Source of the DNA: UBA1550 sp049294435
Lineage (GTDB): Bacteria > Patescibacteriota > Minisyncoccia > Phycocordibacterales > UBA1550
Direction: 5' to 3'
Assembly: GCA_049294435.1 (NCBI GenBank)
Contig: JBAQCU010000043.1
Span: forward strand, 1-18,080
Length of the DNA stretch: 18,080 bases
The notes beneath the pieces were generated by a model. That model was not told where the DNA came from and did not search any database. It was given only the letters and a program-made list of their open reading frames with translations. The position numbers were made by a program, and so were the translations under genes. Each line of letters opens with the position of its first letter. The stretch's first letter is position 1. Positions 1-5,658 of the stretch are shown here, piece by piece.

Positions 1-216
1 TGCTTGTGCTGGGTGCAATTCCCAATAAAGCGCACACTCAAGTCCGCTATCTGCAGCGGAAAACGCCACCTGTGTCTGTTTCCAAAACGAAGCGAACAAA
101 AGCTCCTTGTAGGTGCGGTGGTATACACCAAAACCCACAGCAAGAGCTACACCGCCTACTAAAATAGCTATCAAAAGCACCACCCCTCGTTTCCGTGTTT
201 TTGTTAAGTTTTTCAT
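1..216 (-). CDS. PilX-like minor pilus protein (3' end outside window)
   Basis: This is the first 72 codons of a gene running off the left edge of the window. The start ATG (216-214) overlaps the TGA stop of the upstream PilV-like gene as ATGA, so the two are translationally coupled. A short basic N-terminus (MKNLTKTRKRG) is followed by one hydrophobic segment at about residues 11-31. Next comes a segment ending in AADSGLECALYW at about 53-64, a pattern I associate with PilX-type proteins in CPR pilus operons. It lacks the GFTLIE prepilin cleavage motif, as PilX N-terminal domain proteins often do. By position it is the last minor component of the pilin cluster, probably membrane-anchored and part of the pilus tip or initiation complex. 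The PilX assignment rests on the N-terminus and context only, since the C-terminal domain is not visible. Confidence 0.7.
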   Translation of the reverse strand, partial: MKNLTKTRKRGVVLLIAILVGGVALAVGFGVYHRTYKELLFASFWKQTQVAFSAADSGLECALYWELHPAQA

Positions 217-830
217 ATTGCCCATTTAAAATGGTTTTCAGAAACTGAAACAGTCCCCGAATCCCCGCCAGTCTTCCACGTTACAGTGGAGGTAACCGTA
301 GCTTCATCAACATTAATGCTTGTATTTATTTGACGGGAAAAATTAGTGGGTATAACGACGCCGGAAGGCGAAGAGTATTGATGATAAAATCCGTCGCTCG
401 GATCTATATACACTATTGTTCCACAACCTCCGGTGCATTTCTCAACAGGAATTGCAGCAGGGGCGTCTACTATGCAATTGAGTGGTCCTGCACAATCACC
501 ATTACCAAAGTCTTTGGTCCACGTGTCCCCGCTGAGCATGTTACTATCTCTAATTTGCCGAACAGCCTCGATCCCCTCCTGCGCAAGATTAATTGCTATC
601 ATTTGGTCCTTTGCATAATAAAGTTTATGGAGCGCGTCGCCGATAAGTGAGATGGGGCCAACAACTGCAATAATGAGTATCGCAATCGCAACAAGTGTTT
701 CAACGAGGGTAAACCCCCGTGGGGAACATTTGACCATTGACATTTGACCATTAACAGCAGATTTTCGCTTTGAGAAAATCTGCTGGTCACATGTCTGTGT
801 TGCGGTGTTAATTGTCAATTGTTCTTTCAT
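213..830 (-). CDS. PilV-like minor pseudopilin with repeat-encoded long leader
   Basis: A type IV pseudopilin of 205 aa. The cleavage motif G-FTLVE follows a 39-residue leader. The hydrophobic helix (about 40-65) contains the conserved Glu at +5 of the mature protein. The following NLAQEGIEAVRQIRD is typical of PilV-type minor pilins in CPR genomes. PilD would cut after G39. The start at 830 is chosen because it lies one base after the stop of the upstream pseudopilin (TAA-T-ATG). An ATG at 842 overlapping that gene would add four residues. The leader is unusually long because bases 723-824 are a copy of the dispersed palindromic repeat read in frame. Internal ATGs at leader residues 30 and 32 would give a normal short leader and cannot be excluded as the true start. 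The role is inferred: a minor pilin in pilus assembly or DNA binding. Confidence 0.85.
   Translation of the reverse strand: MKEQLTINTATQTCDQQIFSKRKSAVNGQMSMVKCSPRGFTLVETLVAIAILIIAVVGPISLIGDALHKLYYAKDQMIAINLAQEGIEAVRQIRDSNMLSGDTWTKDFGNGDCAGPLNCIVDAPAAIPVEKCTGGCGTIVYIDPSDGFYHQYSSPSGVVIPTNFSRQINTSINVDEATVTSTVTWKTGGDSGTVSVSENHFKWAI
723..824 (-). repeat. Palindromic repeat copy A (inside the PilV-like leader)
   Basis: A 102-bp copy of the family also found at 1916-2017, 2147-2180, 4202-4313 and 7202-7326. On the minus strand it starts GAACAATTGACAATTAAC and ends GTCAAATGTTCC. The ends are roughly inverted copies of each other made of TTGACAA-type heptamers. The core is a perfect 12-bp hairpin (755-766 with 774-785, 7-nt loop). 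The whole copy is translated in frame as leader residues of the PilV-like pseudopilin and contains no in-frame stop. Confidence 0.85.
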
Positions 831-831
831 A

Positions 832-1359
832 TTAGTTGTCATATACTCTTTGAGTTACAGTCGTTTGAATCTTAAATGTAGAACTAGCCACACCCGCACC
901 AAGCGAGCCGTCGATGACGATGGTCACCATTGGCTGTTTTGTATCTGGTGGTGGATTACTCCCAGATACAAGAAACTTTAAACCTGTGATATTAATTTCT
1001 GGAGAAGTAATCCTCTCTGCACCGCGAAAAATAGCGTTATCACTAAGAGAAAGAGAATATGTTGTACGTGTGGTTCCGTCTTGCTCTGTAAATGCAAATA
1101 AACTCAATGGCGTAGGACAATCAGCAGTCCCCAAACCTCCTCCGCAATTATAGGTGCTACCCGTCTTAATTCTTCTAGACATATCTTCAAGCGCAATATT
1201 TAGATTATCAGCCGCGATACGTACTGAACGGGCTTTCCTGTCTGTATTTACAATAGAAAGAAACGCGCTCGTTGCAATGAACATTATTATAGTGAAAAGC
1301 CCGAGGGAGACTGTCATCTCTATGAGCGTGAACCCTTTTTTGTCGCGAAGTTTATTCAT
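832..1359 (-). CDS. PilW/GspJ-like minor pseudopilin
   Basis: A pseudopilin of 175 aa starting MNKLRDKKG, with cleavage before FTLIEMTVSLGLF. The leader of nine residues is of ordinary length and not invaded by the repeat, unlike its two neighbours. The hydrophobic helix spans about 10-33 and has the +5 Glu. A predicted helical stretch (RAADNLNIALEDMSRRIK-like, about 50-68) follows, then a beta-rich globular part rich in Thr and Ser. The general plan matches PilW/GspJ minor pilins, but subfamily assignment is by position and helix pattern only. The start at ATG 1359 is preferred over the in-frame GTG at 1386. It lies one base after the upstream TAA (TAA-A-ATG), the same junction style seen at three other gene pairs here. 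It would be processed by PilD and placed in the pilus initiation complex. Confidence 0.8.
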   Translation of the reverse strand: MNKLRDKKGFTLIEMTVSLGLFTIIMFIATSAFLSIVNTDRKARSVRIAADNLNIALEDMSRRIKTGSTYNCGGGLGTADCPTPLSLFAFTEQDGTTRTTYSLSLSDNAIFRGAERITSPEINITGLKFLVSGSNPPPDTKQPMVTIVIDGSLGAGVASSTFKIQTTVTQRVYDN

Positions 1360-1360
1360 T

Positions 1361-2032
1361 TTATTGAAGGGAAATTTGCCCAGCACTTGTTACCGTTATA
1401 GTAGATGATTTGCCTGTATTTGAATCTGTTAAAGTTATAGCTAGCAAGCCTATGGAAACTGGTTGCGATGCGGCATTCGCGATGAAAGCGTCCGGACTCG
1501 GGCGCTTAAACGTAACATTTGCAATACCAGGAACACATGAAAAAGAACCGCATAAGAGCCCAGATATAGAAATTGAATTCCCCCAGCGAACTGTCTCCAC
1601 GATAGAGTCACCTGATGATGTGTATACCCTGTCACCATTAGCATCTGCAAAAATAATAATACTATTCGCGCCTTGCAAGAAATAAACTCCGTAAGAGCAA
1701 TCAAACTCTGAAGCTCCACCACAGATTCCCGTTACATTTTTTTTCACACCAACACCATACACTTGCGCCTGACGAAGAGCGAGGACGATGTCCTCGGAAG
1801 CGTTTGCAAAAAACGCATTAGTATCATAAATGCGATAATTTGACAACACGACTCCTGTCATTAGAACAAAAATGCCAGTTGTAACTAAAAGTTCAACGAG
1901 TGTAAAACCATTTGTGGAACGTTTAACAATTGACCTGTGACATCTGACGCCAGATTTTCGCAGGGCGAAAATCTGTGTGTCACTTGTCTGCGAGGCAGTG
2001 TTAGTTGTTAATTGTTCTTCTGGCTGATTCAT
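1361..2032 (-). CDS. GspH/FimT-like minor pseudopilin with repeat-encoded long leader
   Basis: A pseudopilin of 223 aa. The cleavage site is G42-FTLVELLVTTGIFVLM, followed by a helix and LALRQAQVYGVGVKK, which resembles the GspH/FimT group. The start ATG overlaps the TGA stop of pilD (ATGA), so the start is well fixed and no internal in-frame ATG exists before the cleavage site. The 42-residue leader is therefore probably real. Nearly all of it is encoded by repeat copy B (1916-2017), in the same reading frame as copy A in the PilV-like gene. By hand alignment the two leaders share 21 of 36 residues between the EQLT start and the G of the cleavage site. The mature part contains several Cys (about residues 108, 115, 161 and 166 by rough count) that could form disulphides. 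FimT-type pilins can bind DNA in some competent bacteria, but that role is inference here. Confidence 0.85.
   Translation of the reverse strand: MNQPEEQLTTNTASQTSDTQIFALRKSGVRCHRSIVKRSTNGFTLVELLVTTGIFVLMTGVVLSNYRIYDTNAFFANASEDIVLALRQAQVYGVGVKKNVTGICGGASEFDCSYGVYFLQGANSIIIFADANGDRVYTSSGDSIVETVRWGNSISISGLLCGSFSCVPGIANVTFKRPSPDAFIANAASQPVSIGLLAITLTDSNTGKSSTITVTSAGQISLQ
1916..2017 (-). repeat. Palindromic repeat copy B (inside the GspH-like leader)
   Basis: A 102-bp copy, the same length as copy A and aligning with it end to end. Its core hairpin is a perfect 11-bp stem (1951-1961 with 1965-1975, loop AGG). The flanking arms are more diverged from the (TTGACAA) consensus than in other copies, for example GAACAATTAACAACTAAC at the minus-strand start, suggesting an older insertion. 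It is read without stops as the prepilin leader. Confidence 0.85.
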
Positions 2033-2889
2033 AAAAAGGTAAAGAAATTAACCGAGCCGTCAAAAAAGTTAACTCCTGTAAAGTATACAATGAATGTCGC
2101 GAGAATAAGAAATGGTCCAAATGGGATTTCACTTTTCATGTTTAGGGGAACATTTGACAATTGACAATTGACAATTGACGCAAACGCGGGAGATACGACC
2201 TTTAGCTTTTGGTGAGCTTTCTGCAGTCCCATTGTGCACAGTGCGTATACAGCTCCTATCCAAAATGCGAGCATAATTGCCGAGCCTCCGAGTGTTGCAC
2301 CGAGGAACCACCCGATACCAAGCGCGAGCTTGCCGTCACCGAGGCCAAGCCAGCGACCTTTTGACACAAACCAAAGCGCCCAGAATGGAAAAAATAACAT
2401 CGGTCCCGCGATGAGCGTCCAGTAATATGGAAATTGTAAAAGTCTCTCAAAACTTGCAGGTGTAGACCAAATAAACCAAAAAAGTGAAAGTAACGCAAAA
2501 AAAATCGCAGGTCCGTCCGGAATGATCTGGTGGCGCAAGTCATACACCGCGATAACGAGGAGCGTTGAAAAGATTACGAGCAGTAGTACTGTTTCATAAA
2601 CAGGCTTGTCGAGCAAAAAAACTGACACAAAAATTACACCAGAAAGAATTTCCACTATCGGATATTGCCACGAGAGTCGCACGCCACATTGCGAGCAACG
2701 TCCACGTGAGGCCATGAAACTTAACACTGGCACAAGCTGACGCCATGTGAGGGTTCTTCCACACGAGAAACACTGCGAACGACCGGTAAGTGGCGAAGTT
2801 CCGCTATTGTAGCGGTAAATCACAACATTCAAAAAACTACCAATAATCGTACCAAAAATAAAAACAATACCGAGCATCAAAAAATCCAT
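2029..2889 (-). CDS. pilD: Type IV prepilin leader peptidase / N-methyltransferase
   Basis: An inner-membrane aspartic protease (A24 family) of 286 aa that cleaves pilin leaders after Gly and usually methylates the new N-terminal Phe. The N-terminal methyltransferase-type domain is present, including the SFLNVVIYR segment. Two Cys pairs (C40/C43 and C65/C68) match the zinc-binding tetracysteine. The catalytic aspartates are D117 (VIAVYDLRH) and D185 in the GLGDGK motif. About eight hydrophobic segments are visible. Residues about 236-250 (VNCQLSNVP region) are encoded by a partial copy of the dispersed repeat. They sit in the loop just before the conserved SEIPFGPF segment, which would normally follow more closely. 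Both catalytic sites look intact. The gene lies between the pilin genes and the minor pilins and is coupled by ATGA to the next gene. It is the only peptidase seen for the six leader-bearing pilins and pseudopilins nearby. Confidence 0.95.
   Translation of the reverse strand: MDFLMLGIVFIFGTIIGSFLNVVIYRYNSGTSPLTGRSQCFSCGRTLTWRQLVPVLSFMASRGRCSQCGVRLSWQYPIVEILSGVIFVSVFLLDKPVYETVLLLVIFSTLLVIAVYDLRHQIIPDGPAIFFALLSLFWFIWSTPASFERLLQFPYYWTLIAGPMLFFPFWALWFVSKGRWLGLGDGKLALGIGWFLGATLGGSAIMLAFWIGAVYALCTMGLQKAHQKLKVVSPAFASIVNCQLSNVPLNMKSEIPFGPFLILATFIVYFTGVNFFDGSVNFFTFL
2147..2180 (-). repeat. Partial palindromic repeat copy C (inside pilD)
   Basis: Only one arm of the repeat is present: on the plus strand GGAACATTTGACA followed by three ATTGACA-type heptamers. 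There is no core hairpin and no second arm. On the coding strand the heptamer reads CAATTGT, which contains no stop in any frame because its period is 7. It is translated inside PilD in a frame different from that used in copies A and B. Confidence 0.8.
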
Positions 2890-2909
2890 ATAACTATTTT
2901 ACCATAATT

Positions 2910-2946
2910 AAAAACACCCAGCCATTCTAGGTGGCTGGGTGTTTTT
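2910..2946 (-). terminator. Intrinsic terminator after the first class-I pilin
   Basis: A perfect 15-bp stem (2910-2924 with 2932-2946) with a 7-nt loop. It has a GC-rich core (ACCCAGCC/GGCTGGGT) and A/T tracts at the base, giving a U run in either direction. It lies 11 bp after the stop of the minus-strand pilin and just upstream of pilD, so it probably limits read-through from the pilin into pilD. Confidence 0.85.
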
Positions 2947-2956
2947 AATTTATTGT

Positions 2957-3463
2957 TTATTTGCAGGCGTCTGAAGCATTTATTGGACCTGTAGCAATAA
3001 CCTCTGCTCCAACGTAAGAGTAAGATCTCGATGCACCTGTACTATCAACACACCAAGCATCAGGCTCTCCTCCAGCAAAACCATCCGAGGTTTTAAGTTG
3101 TACTGCGATTGCCCAGGTATCTGCAGATGCAACACAACGACTGAACGCGACGCCACCTGCCTTATCATATGCTGCGCTTACACCCTCAAAAATCTTTGGG
3201 TCTGAGAAAATATTGACGTTTGTCTCTATAACAGCCGGGCAGGTATTTACTGCATATTCATCACCAGTAGCAGCATACACATATGTATGATCGTCATACC
3301 AAAGACTTGCCTGCCCTCTCATATTTGTCAAACTTGATTTTATTGCAGCATCTGTTGCCTTTGTACGGGCAGTATTGAGGGCTCCAAGAACAACAGACGC
3401 GAGAATACCGATGATTGCGATAACGATTAGAAGCTCGATAAGTGTAAAACCTTTTTGTTTCAT
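2957..3463 (-). CDS. Type IV pilin
   Basis: A class-I pilin of 168 aa. It has a five-residue leader MKQKG, the cleavage motif FTLIELLIVIAIIGILASVV, and a 25-residue hydrophobic assembly helix with Glu at mature position 5. The globular domain has four Cys (about residues 75, 110, 138 and 167). The last two form a CVDSTG...ASDACK arrangement resembling the C-terminal disulphide loop of type IVa pilins. It aligns well in its first 60 residues and in the WCVD(S/N) segment with the pilin encoded at 3615-4061, so the two are paralogues. A terminator follows the gene, and a terminator plus a TATAAT box precede it, so it is probably transcribed as its own unit. It is either a second major pilin or an alternative subunit. 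Confidence 0.92.
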   Translation of the reverse strand: MKQKGFTLIELLIVIAIIGILASVVLGALNTARTKATDAAIKSSLTNMRGQASLWYDDHTYVYAATGDEYAVNTCPAVIETNVNIFSDPKIFEGVSAAYDKAGGVAFSRCVASADTWAIAVQLKTSDGFAGGEPDAWCVDSTGASRSYSYVGAEVIATGPINASDACK

Positions 3464-3520
3464 ATAAATAATATTTCTGCCTGCTACAAATTAATAGTAC
3501 TTTAATACTACCAAGGAATA

Positions 3521-3526
3521 ATTATA
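3521..3526 (-). promoter_or_regulatory. Possible -10 box of the first pilin
   Basis: A perfect TATAAT on the minus strand about 57 bp upstream of the pilin start at 3463, directly downstream of the preceding terminator. No convincing -35 hexamer is seen, because the spacer falls in the T-rich terminator tail. A separate promoter is plausible because a terminator lies immediately upstream. Confidence 0.35.
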
Positions 3527-3530
3527 ATGT

Positions 3531-3576
3531 AAACAAAAAAACAAGCCCCTGCTAGGAGGGGTTTGTTTTTTTGTTT
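3531..3576 (-). terminator. Intrinsic terminator after the second class-I pilin
   Basis: A 20-bp stem (3531-3550 with 3557-3576) with one G-T mismatch and a 6-nt loop. It has a short GC core (GCCCCT/AGGGG) and long A/T flanks, giving a strong U run. A smaller 7-bp hairpin, TTTAGGG/CCCTAAA (3574-3580 with 3587-3593), lies between it and the gene stop at 3615. The arrangement would terminate most transcripts from the upstream pilin gene. Confidence 0.85.
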
Positions 3577-3614
3577 AGGGTTTAAGCCCTAAAATACTAT
3601 CTAACTAGAAACTA

Positions 3615-4061
3615 TTAGGGACAAGCGGTAATGCCTGTTGCGAGTAGTGAGGTAGATGCTGACTTTCCGCTATTATCAACACACCAGAATGAGGCTCCTG
3701 ATGTTGTCTTAAGTGGAACTGACGCCGCCCATCCACCTGCAGCATCATTACAGTTTGCTGTTGTTGCAAGCTGTGTTGCACCATTGTTTATTGGTGCAGC
3801 TACACCTGCAGCAACTGCAGCTCCTGCAACCATTGTAGCTACGCCAGTCGTAGCAGCGCAAACGCCTGCGTATGTATTAGGGGTCTGTGCGTCATAGTAA
3901 AGCTCTGCTTGCGCGCGAGCGTTTGCAAGACCTGACTTGATTGCGGCATCTGCTCCCTTTGAACGTGCGCTGTTGAGCGACGCCAACACAACAGATGCGA
4001 GGATACCGATGATTGCGATAACAACCAAGAGTTCGATAAGTGTAAAACCTTTTGATTTCAT
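3615..4061 (-). CDS. Major type IV pilin (probable)
   Basis: A class-I pilin of 148 aa. It has a five-residue leader MKSKG, then FTLIELLVVIAIIGILASVV with Glu5, followed by LNSARSKGADAAIKS, the usual alpha-1 continuation. The body is Ala- and Thr-rich (ATTGVATMVAGAAVAAGVAA at about 71-90) and low in charge. Cys residues at about 68, 104, 127 and 147 could form two disulphides, and the protein ends at a Cys-Pro. It has its own promoter-like sequence, a structured 5' leader and a strong terminator, which fits a highly expressed monocistronic pilin. I call it the likely major subunit for that reason, but the paralogue at 2957-3463 could share that role. Both would be processed by the PilD encoded downstream. 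Confidence 0.92.
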   Translation of the reverse strand: MKSKGFTLIELLVVIAIIGILASVVLASLNSARSKGADAAIKSGLANARAQAELYYDAQTPNTYAGVCAATTGVATMVAGAAVAAGVAAPINNGATQLATTANCNDAAGGWAASVPLKTTSGASFWCVDNSGKSASTSLLATGITACP

Positions 4062-4104
4062 AATATTTTTAAACGAGTAATTAACTTGATAAATTATTTG
4101 TGAA

Positions 4105-4137
4105 AGAGAGCGGCATGGCCATATCGCCGCCCTCTCT
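4105..4137 (-). promoter_or_regulatory. Hairpin in the 5' leader of the major pilin mRNA
   Basis: A stem formed by AGAGAG (4105-4110) with CTCTCT (4132-4137), and CGGC (4111-4114) with GCCG (4126-4129). There is a 2-nt bulge and an 11-nt loop that itself contains the palindrome ATGGCCAT. It lies just after the predicted transcription start and 44 bp before the start codon. There is no U run on the minus strand. A stabilising 5' leader structure fits better than a terminator, but this is inference. Confidence 0.5.
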
Positions 4138-4149
4138 CTACACTCGCTT

Positions 4150-4179
4150 ATTGTACCATTAGTGCTTTATTTAACGCAA
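4150..4179 (-). promoter_or_regulatory. Promoter of the major pilin
   Basis: On the minus strand, TTGCGT (4179-4174), an 18-bp spacer, then TACAAT (4155-4150). Each box matches four or five of six sigma70-type consensus positions. Transcription would begin near 4142, giving an approximately 80-nt leader. It lies between pilC plus repeat D and the pilin, where a new transcription unit is expected. Confidence 0.55.
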
Positions 4180-4201
4180 TAGGGCTGTGGATAAGTCCCT
4201 C

Positions 4202-4313
4202 GGAACAATTAACCTTTGACATGTGACGTTTGACGAAAATGCAGGGAGGTGCAGGTTTACGCGAAGCGTAAACCTGCACCCTGTCAATTGTTAATTGTCA
4301 CAGGTCAATTGTC
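4202..4313 (-). repeat. Palindromic repeat copy D (intergenic, pilC to pilin)
   Basis: An intergenic member of the family. Its ends carry GGAACAATTAACC on one side and CAATTGTTAATTGTCACAGG-type heptamers on the other. The core is a perfect 15-bp stem (4248-4262 with 4266-4280) closed by a GAA loop, with a stem sequence unrelated to copies A and B. A second hairpin (4314-4323 with 4327-4336, one G-T mismatch) abuts it and ends one base before the pilC stop codon. That hairpin may act as the pilC terminator. Confidence 0.85.
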
Positions 4314-4337
4314 GAGCGCAAGCTTTGCTTGTGCTCG

Positions 4338-5534
4338 CTACACATTCCCCGCAATCTGGTAAATAGGAATAAGCACAGAAGCAAGTACTCCACCAACCCC
4401 AATGCCGAGGGCGACAATCATCACCGGCTCAATCATAGAAACTACAGTAGTAATTGCATTTTCAACCTCTTTTTTGTAAAAAAATGAAAGTTTTTGAAGG
4501 ATGTTTCCCAGCTCGCCTGTTTCTTCACCAACTTTAATCATTTGAATCATAACATTTGGGATTTCTGGACGTCCAACAAGTGTCGCGGAAAGAGGCGCGC
4601 CGCCCTTCACCGCAATTACTGATTCCTTGAGAATATTTTGAAAAATTTCATTATCCACAACCTTTGCAGTTATCTCAATAGAGCGTACCATGGAAATACC
4701 ATTACTCAACATCACATGCATATTGTCAGTAATACGAGATAAATAGAGCGTTCTATATAAATTACCAATAACAGGAAACCAAAGTTTCGTATGGGCAAGA
4801 AAACTTGTTCCACGAGTAAACCGCCATAAAAAGAAAACTGCCGCCACAAGAACCATCACAAGAAATACTCCGTAGTTTACCATCATGAAACTAACCTTAA
4901 TTACTACTGTTGTATAGAACGGCACTTCCTGTCCGCTCTGTGTAATGATGTCAGAGAGTTTCGGAATAACAAGCGTGAGCATGAGCACCATCACCACGAC
5001 GAAAGTAACTATAACGAAAGATGGATAAATTAGCGCTCCCCGTACCTTTGACATAAGCTCATGTGAACGTTCCAGGTAATCCGCCAGCGCGTTAAAAGTT
5101 TCCGCGAGCTTGCCAGACTCCTCACCTCCAATAACCATGTTTACATAAAAATCCGAAAACAAACTTGGATGTTTGAAGAGTGCGCCAGAGATAGGCACGC
5201 CATTTTGTATGTCGTCAGATATTTCTGTAAACTTTTTTGCGACGAGCGGGTTTTCTGCTTCTGACGCTATAAGTCGAAATGTTTTTAACGCTGGAACATG
5301 CGCATCCAGAAGTGTCGCAATTTGCCGAGAAATAATTGAAATTTCTTTTGCTGAAACTCGATTAAAAATATTTATATCAATCTCAAAAAGACTTTTTGAG
5401 TCTGCGGAACGAACAGAAACCACAACAAGACCGCTTCTTTGAAGCGCATTTATCGCAGAGTCTTGGTTTTGCGCTTCAATAGTGCCTAATATTTCTCCGC
5501 CTTCTTTGGTAACCGCTTTGTATGAAAATAGCAT
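4338..5534 (-). CDS. pilC: Type IV pilus inner-membrane platform protein
   Basis: A GspF/PilC-family protein of 398 aa, the normal length. An N-terminal segment (MLFSYKAVTKEGGEILGTIE) is typical of the family's cytoplasmic arm. The duplicated T2SSF domains run at about 65-190 and 265-390, each with its GGEESGKL / VGEETGEL motif (136-142 and 335-341). Three membrane segments are visible at about 169-191, 215-237 and 367-392. The protein transmits ATPase motion from PilB and PilT to the growing or shrinking pilus. It lies downstream of pilT with a 124-bp AT-rich spacer and upstream of the pilin genes. The start ATG at 5534 has no Shine-Dalgarno sequence. Nothing looks damaged. Confidence 0.95.
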   Translation of the reverse strand: MLFSYKAVTKEGGEILGTIEAQNQDSAINALQRSGLVVVSVRSADSKSLFEIDINIFNRVSAKEISIISRQIATLLDAHVPALKTFRLIASEAENPLVAKKFTEISDDIQNGVPISGALFKHPSLFSDFYVNMVIGGEESGKLAETFNALADYLERSHELMSKVRGALIYPSFVIVTFVVVMVLMLTLVIPKLSDIITQSGQEVPFYTTVVIKVSFMMVNYGVFLVMVLVAAVFFLWRFTRGTSFLAHTKLWFPVIGNLYRTLYLSRITDNMHVMLSNGISMVRSIEITAKVVDNEIFQNILKESVIAVKGGAPLSATLVGRPEIPNVMIQMIKVGEETGELGNILQKLSFFYKKEVENAITTVVSMIEPVMIVALGIGVGGVLASVLIPIYQIAGNV

Positions 5535-5545
5535 TGGTTCTATAA

Positions 5546-5650
5546 TTTTAAATGTCTAATTCCAAATTTCAAAATAAATTCTAATTTACTAATTTTTAAA
5601 CATTAAATCATTTTGGTTTCTTTATTTAAAAATTTGAAATTTGAAATTAA
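5546..5650. repeat. AT-rich imperfect palindrome between pilT and pilC
   Basis: An almost pure A/T spacer with inverted arms CAAATTTCAAA (5563-5573) and TTTGAAATTTG (5633-5643). Further AAATTTGAAATTT-type iterations follow towards pilT. It is distinct from the TTGACAA repeat family. It may be another dispersed CPR intergenic repeat or simply a low-complexity spacer. No second copy occurs in this window. Confidence 0.45.
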
Positions 5651-5658
5651 AAATTTTC

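Noticed and set aside
330..650. Plus-strand open frame of 106 aa opposite the PilV-like gene
   Set aside because: It lies antisense within a well-supported pseudopilin and has no recognisable feature. The same applies to other long antisense frames over pilC, pilB, pilN and pilM.
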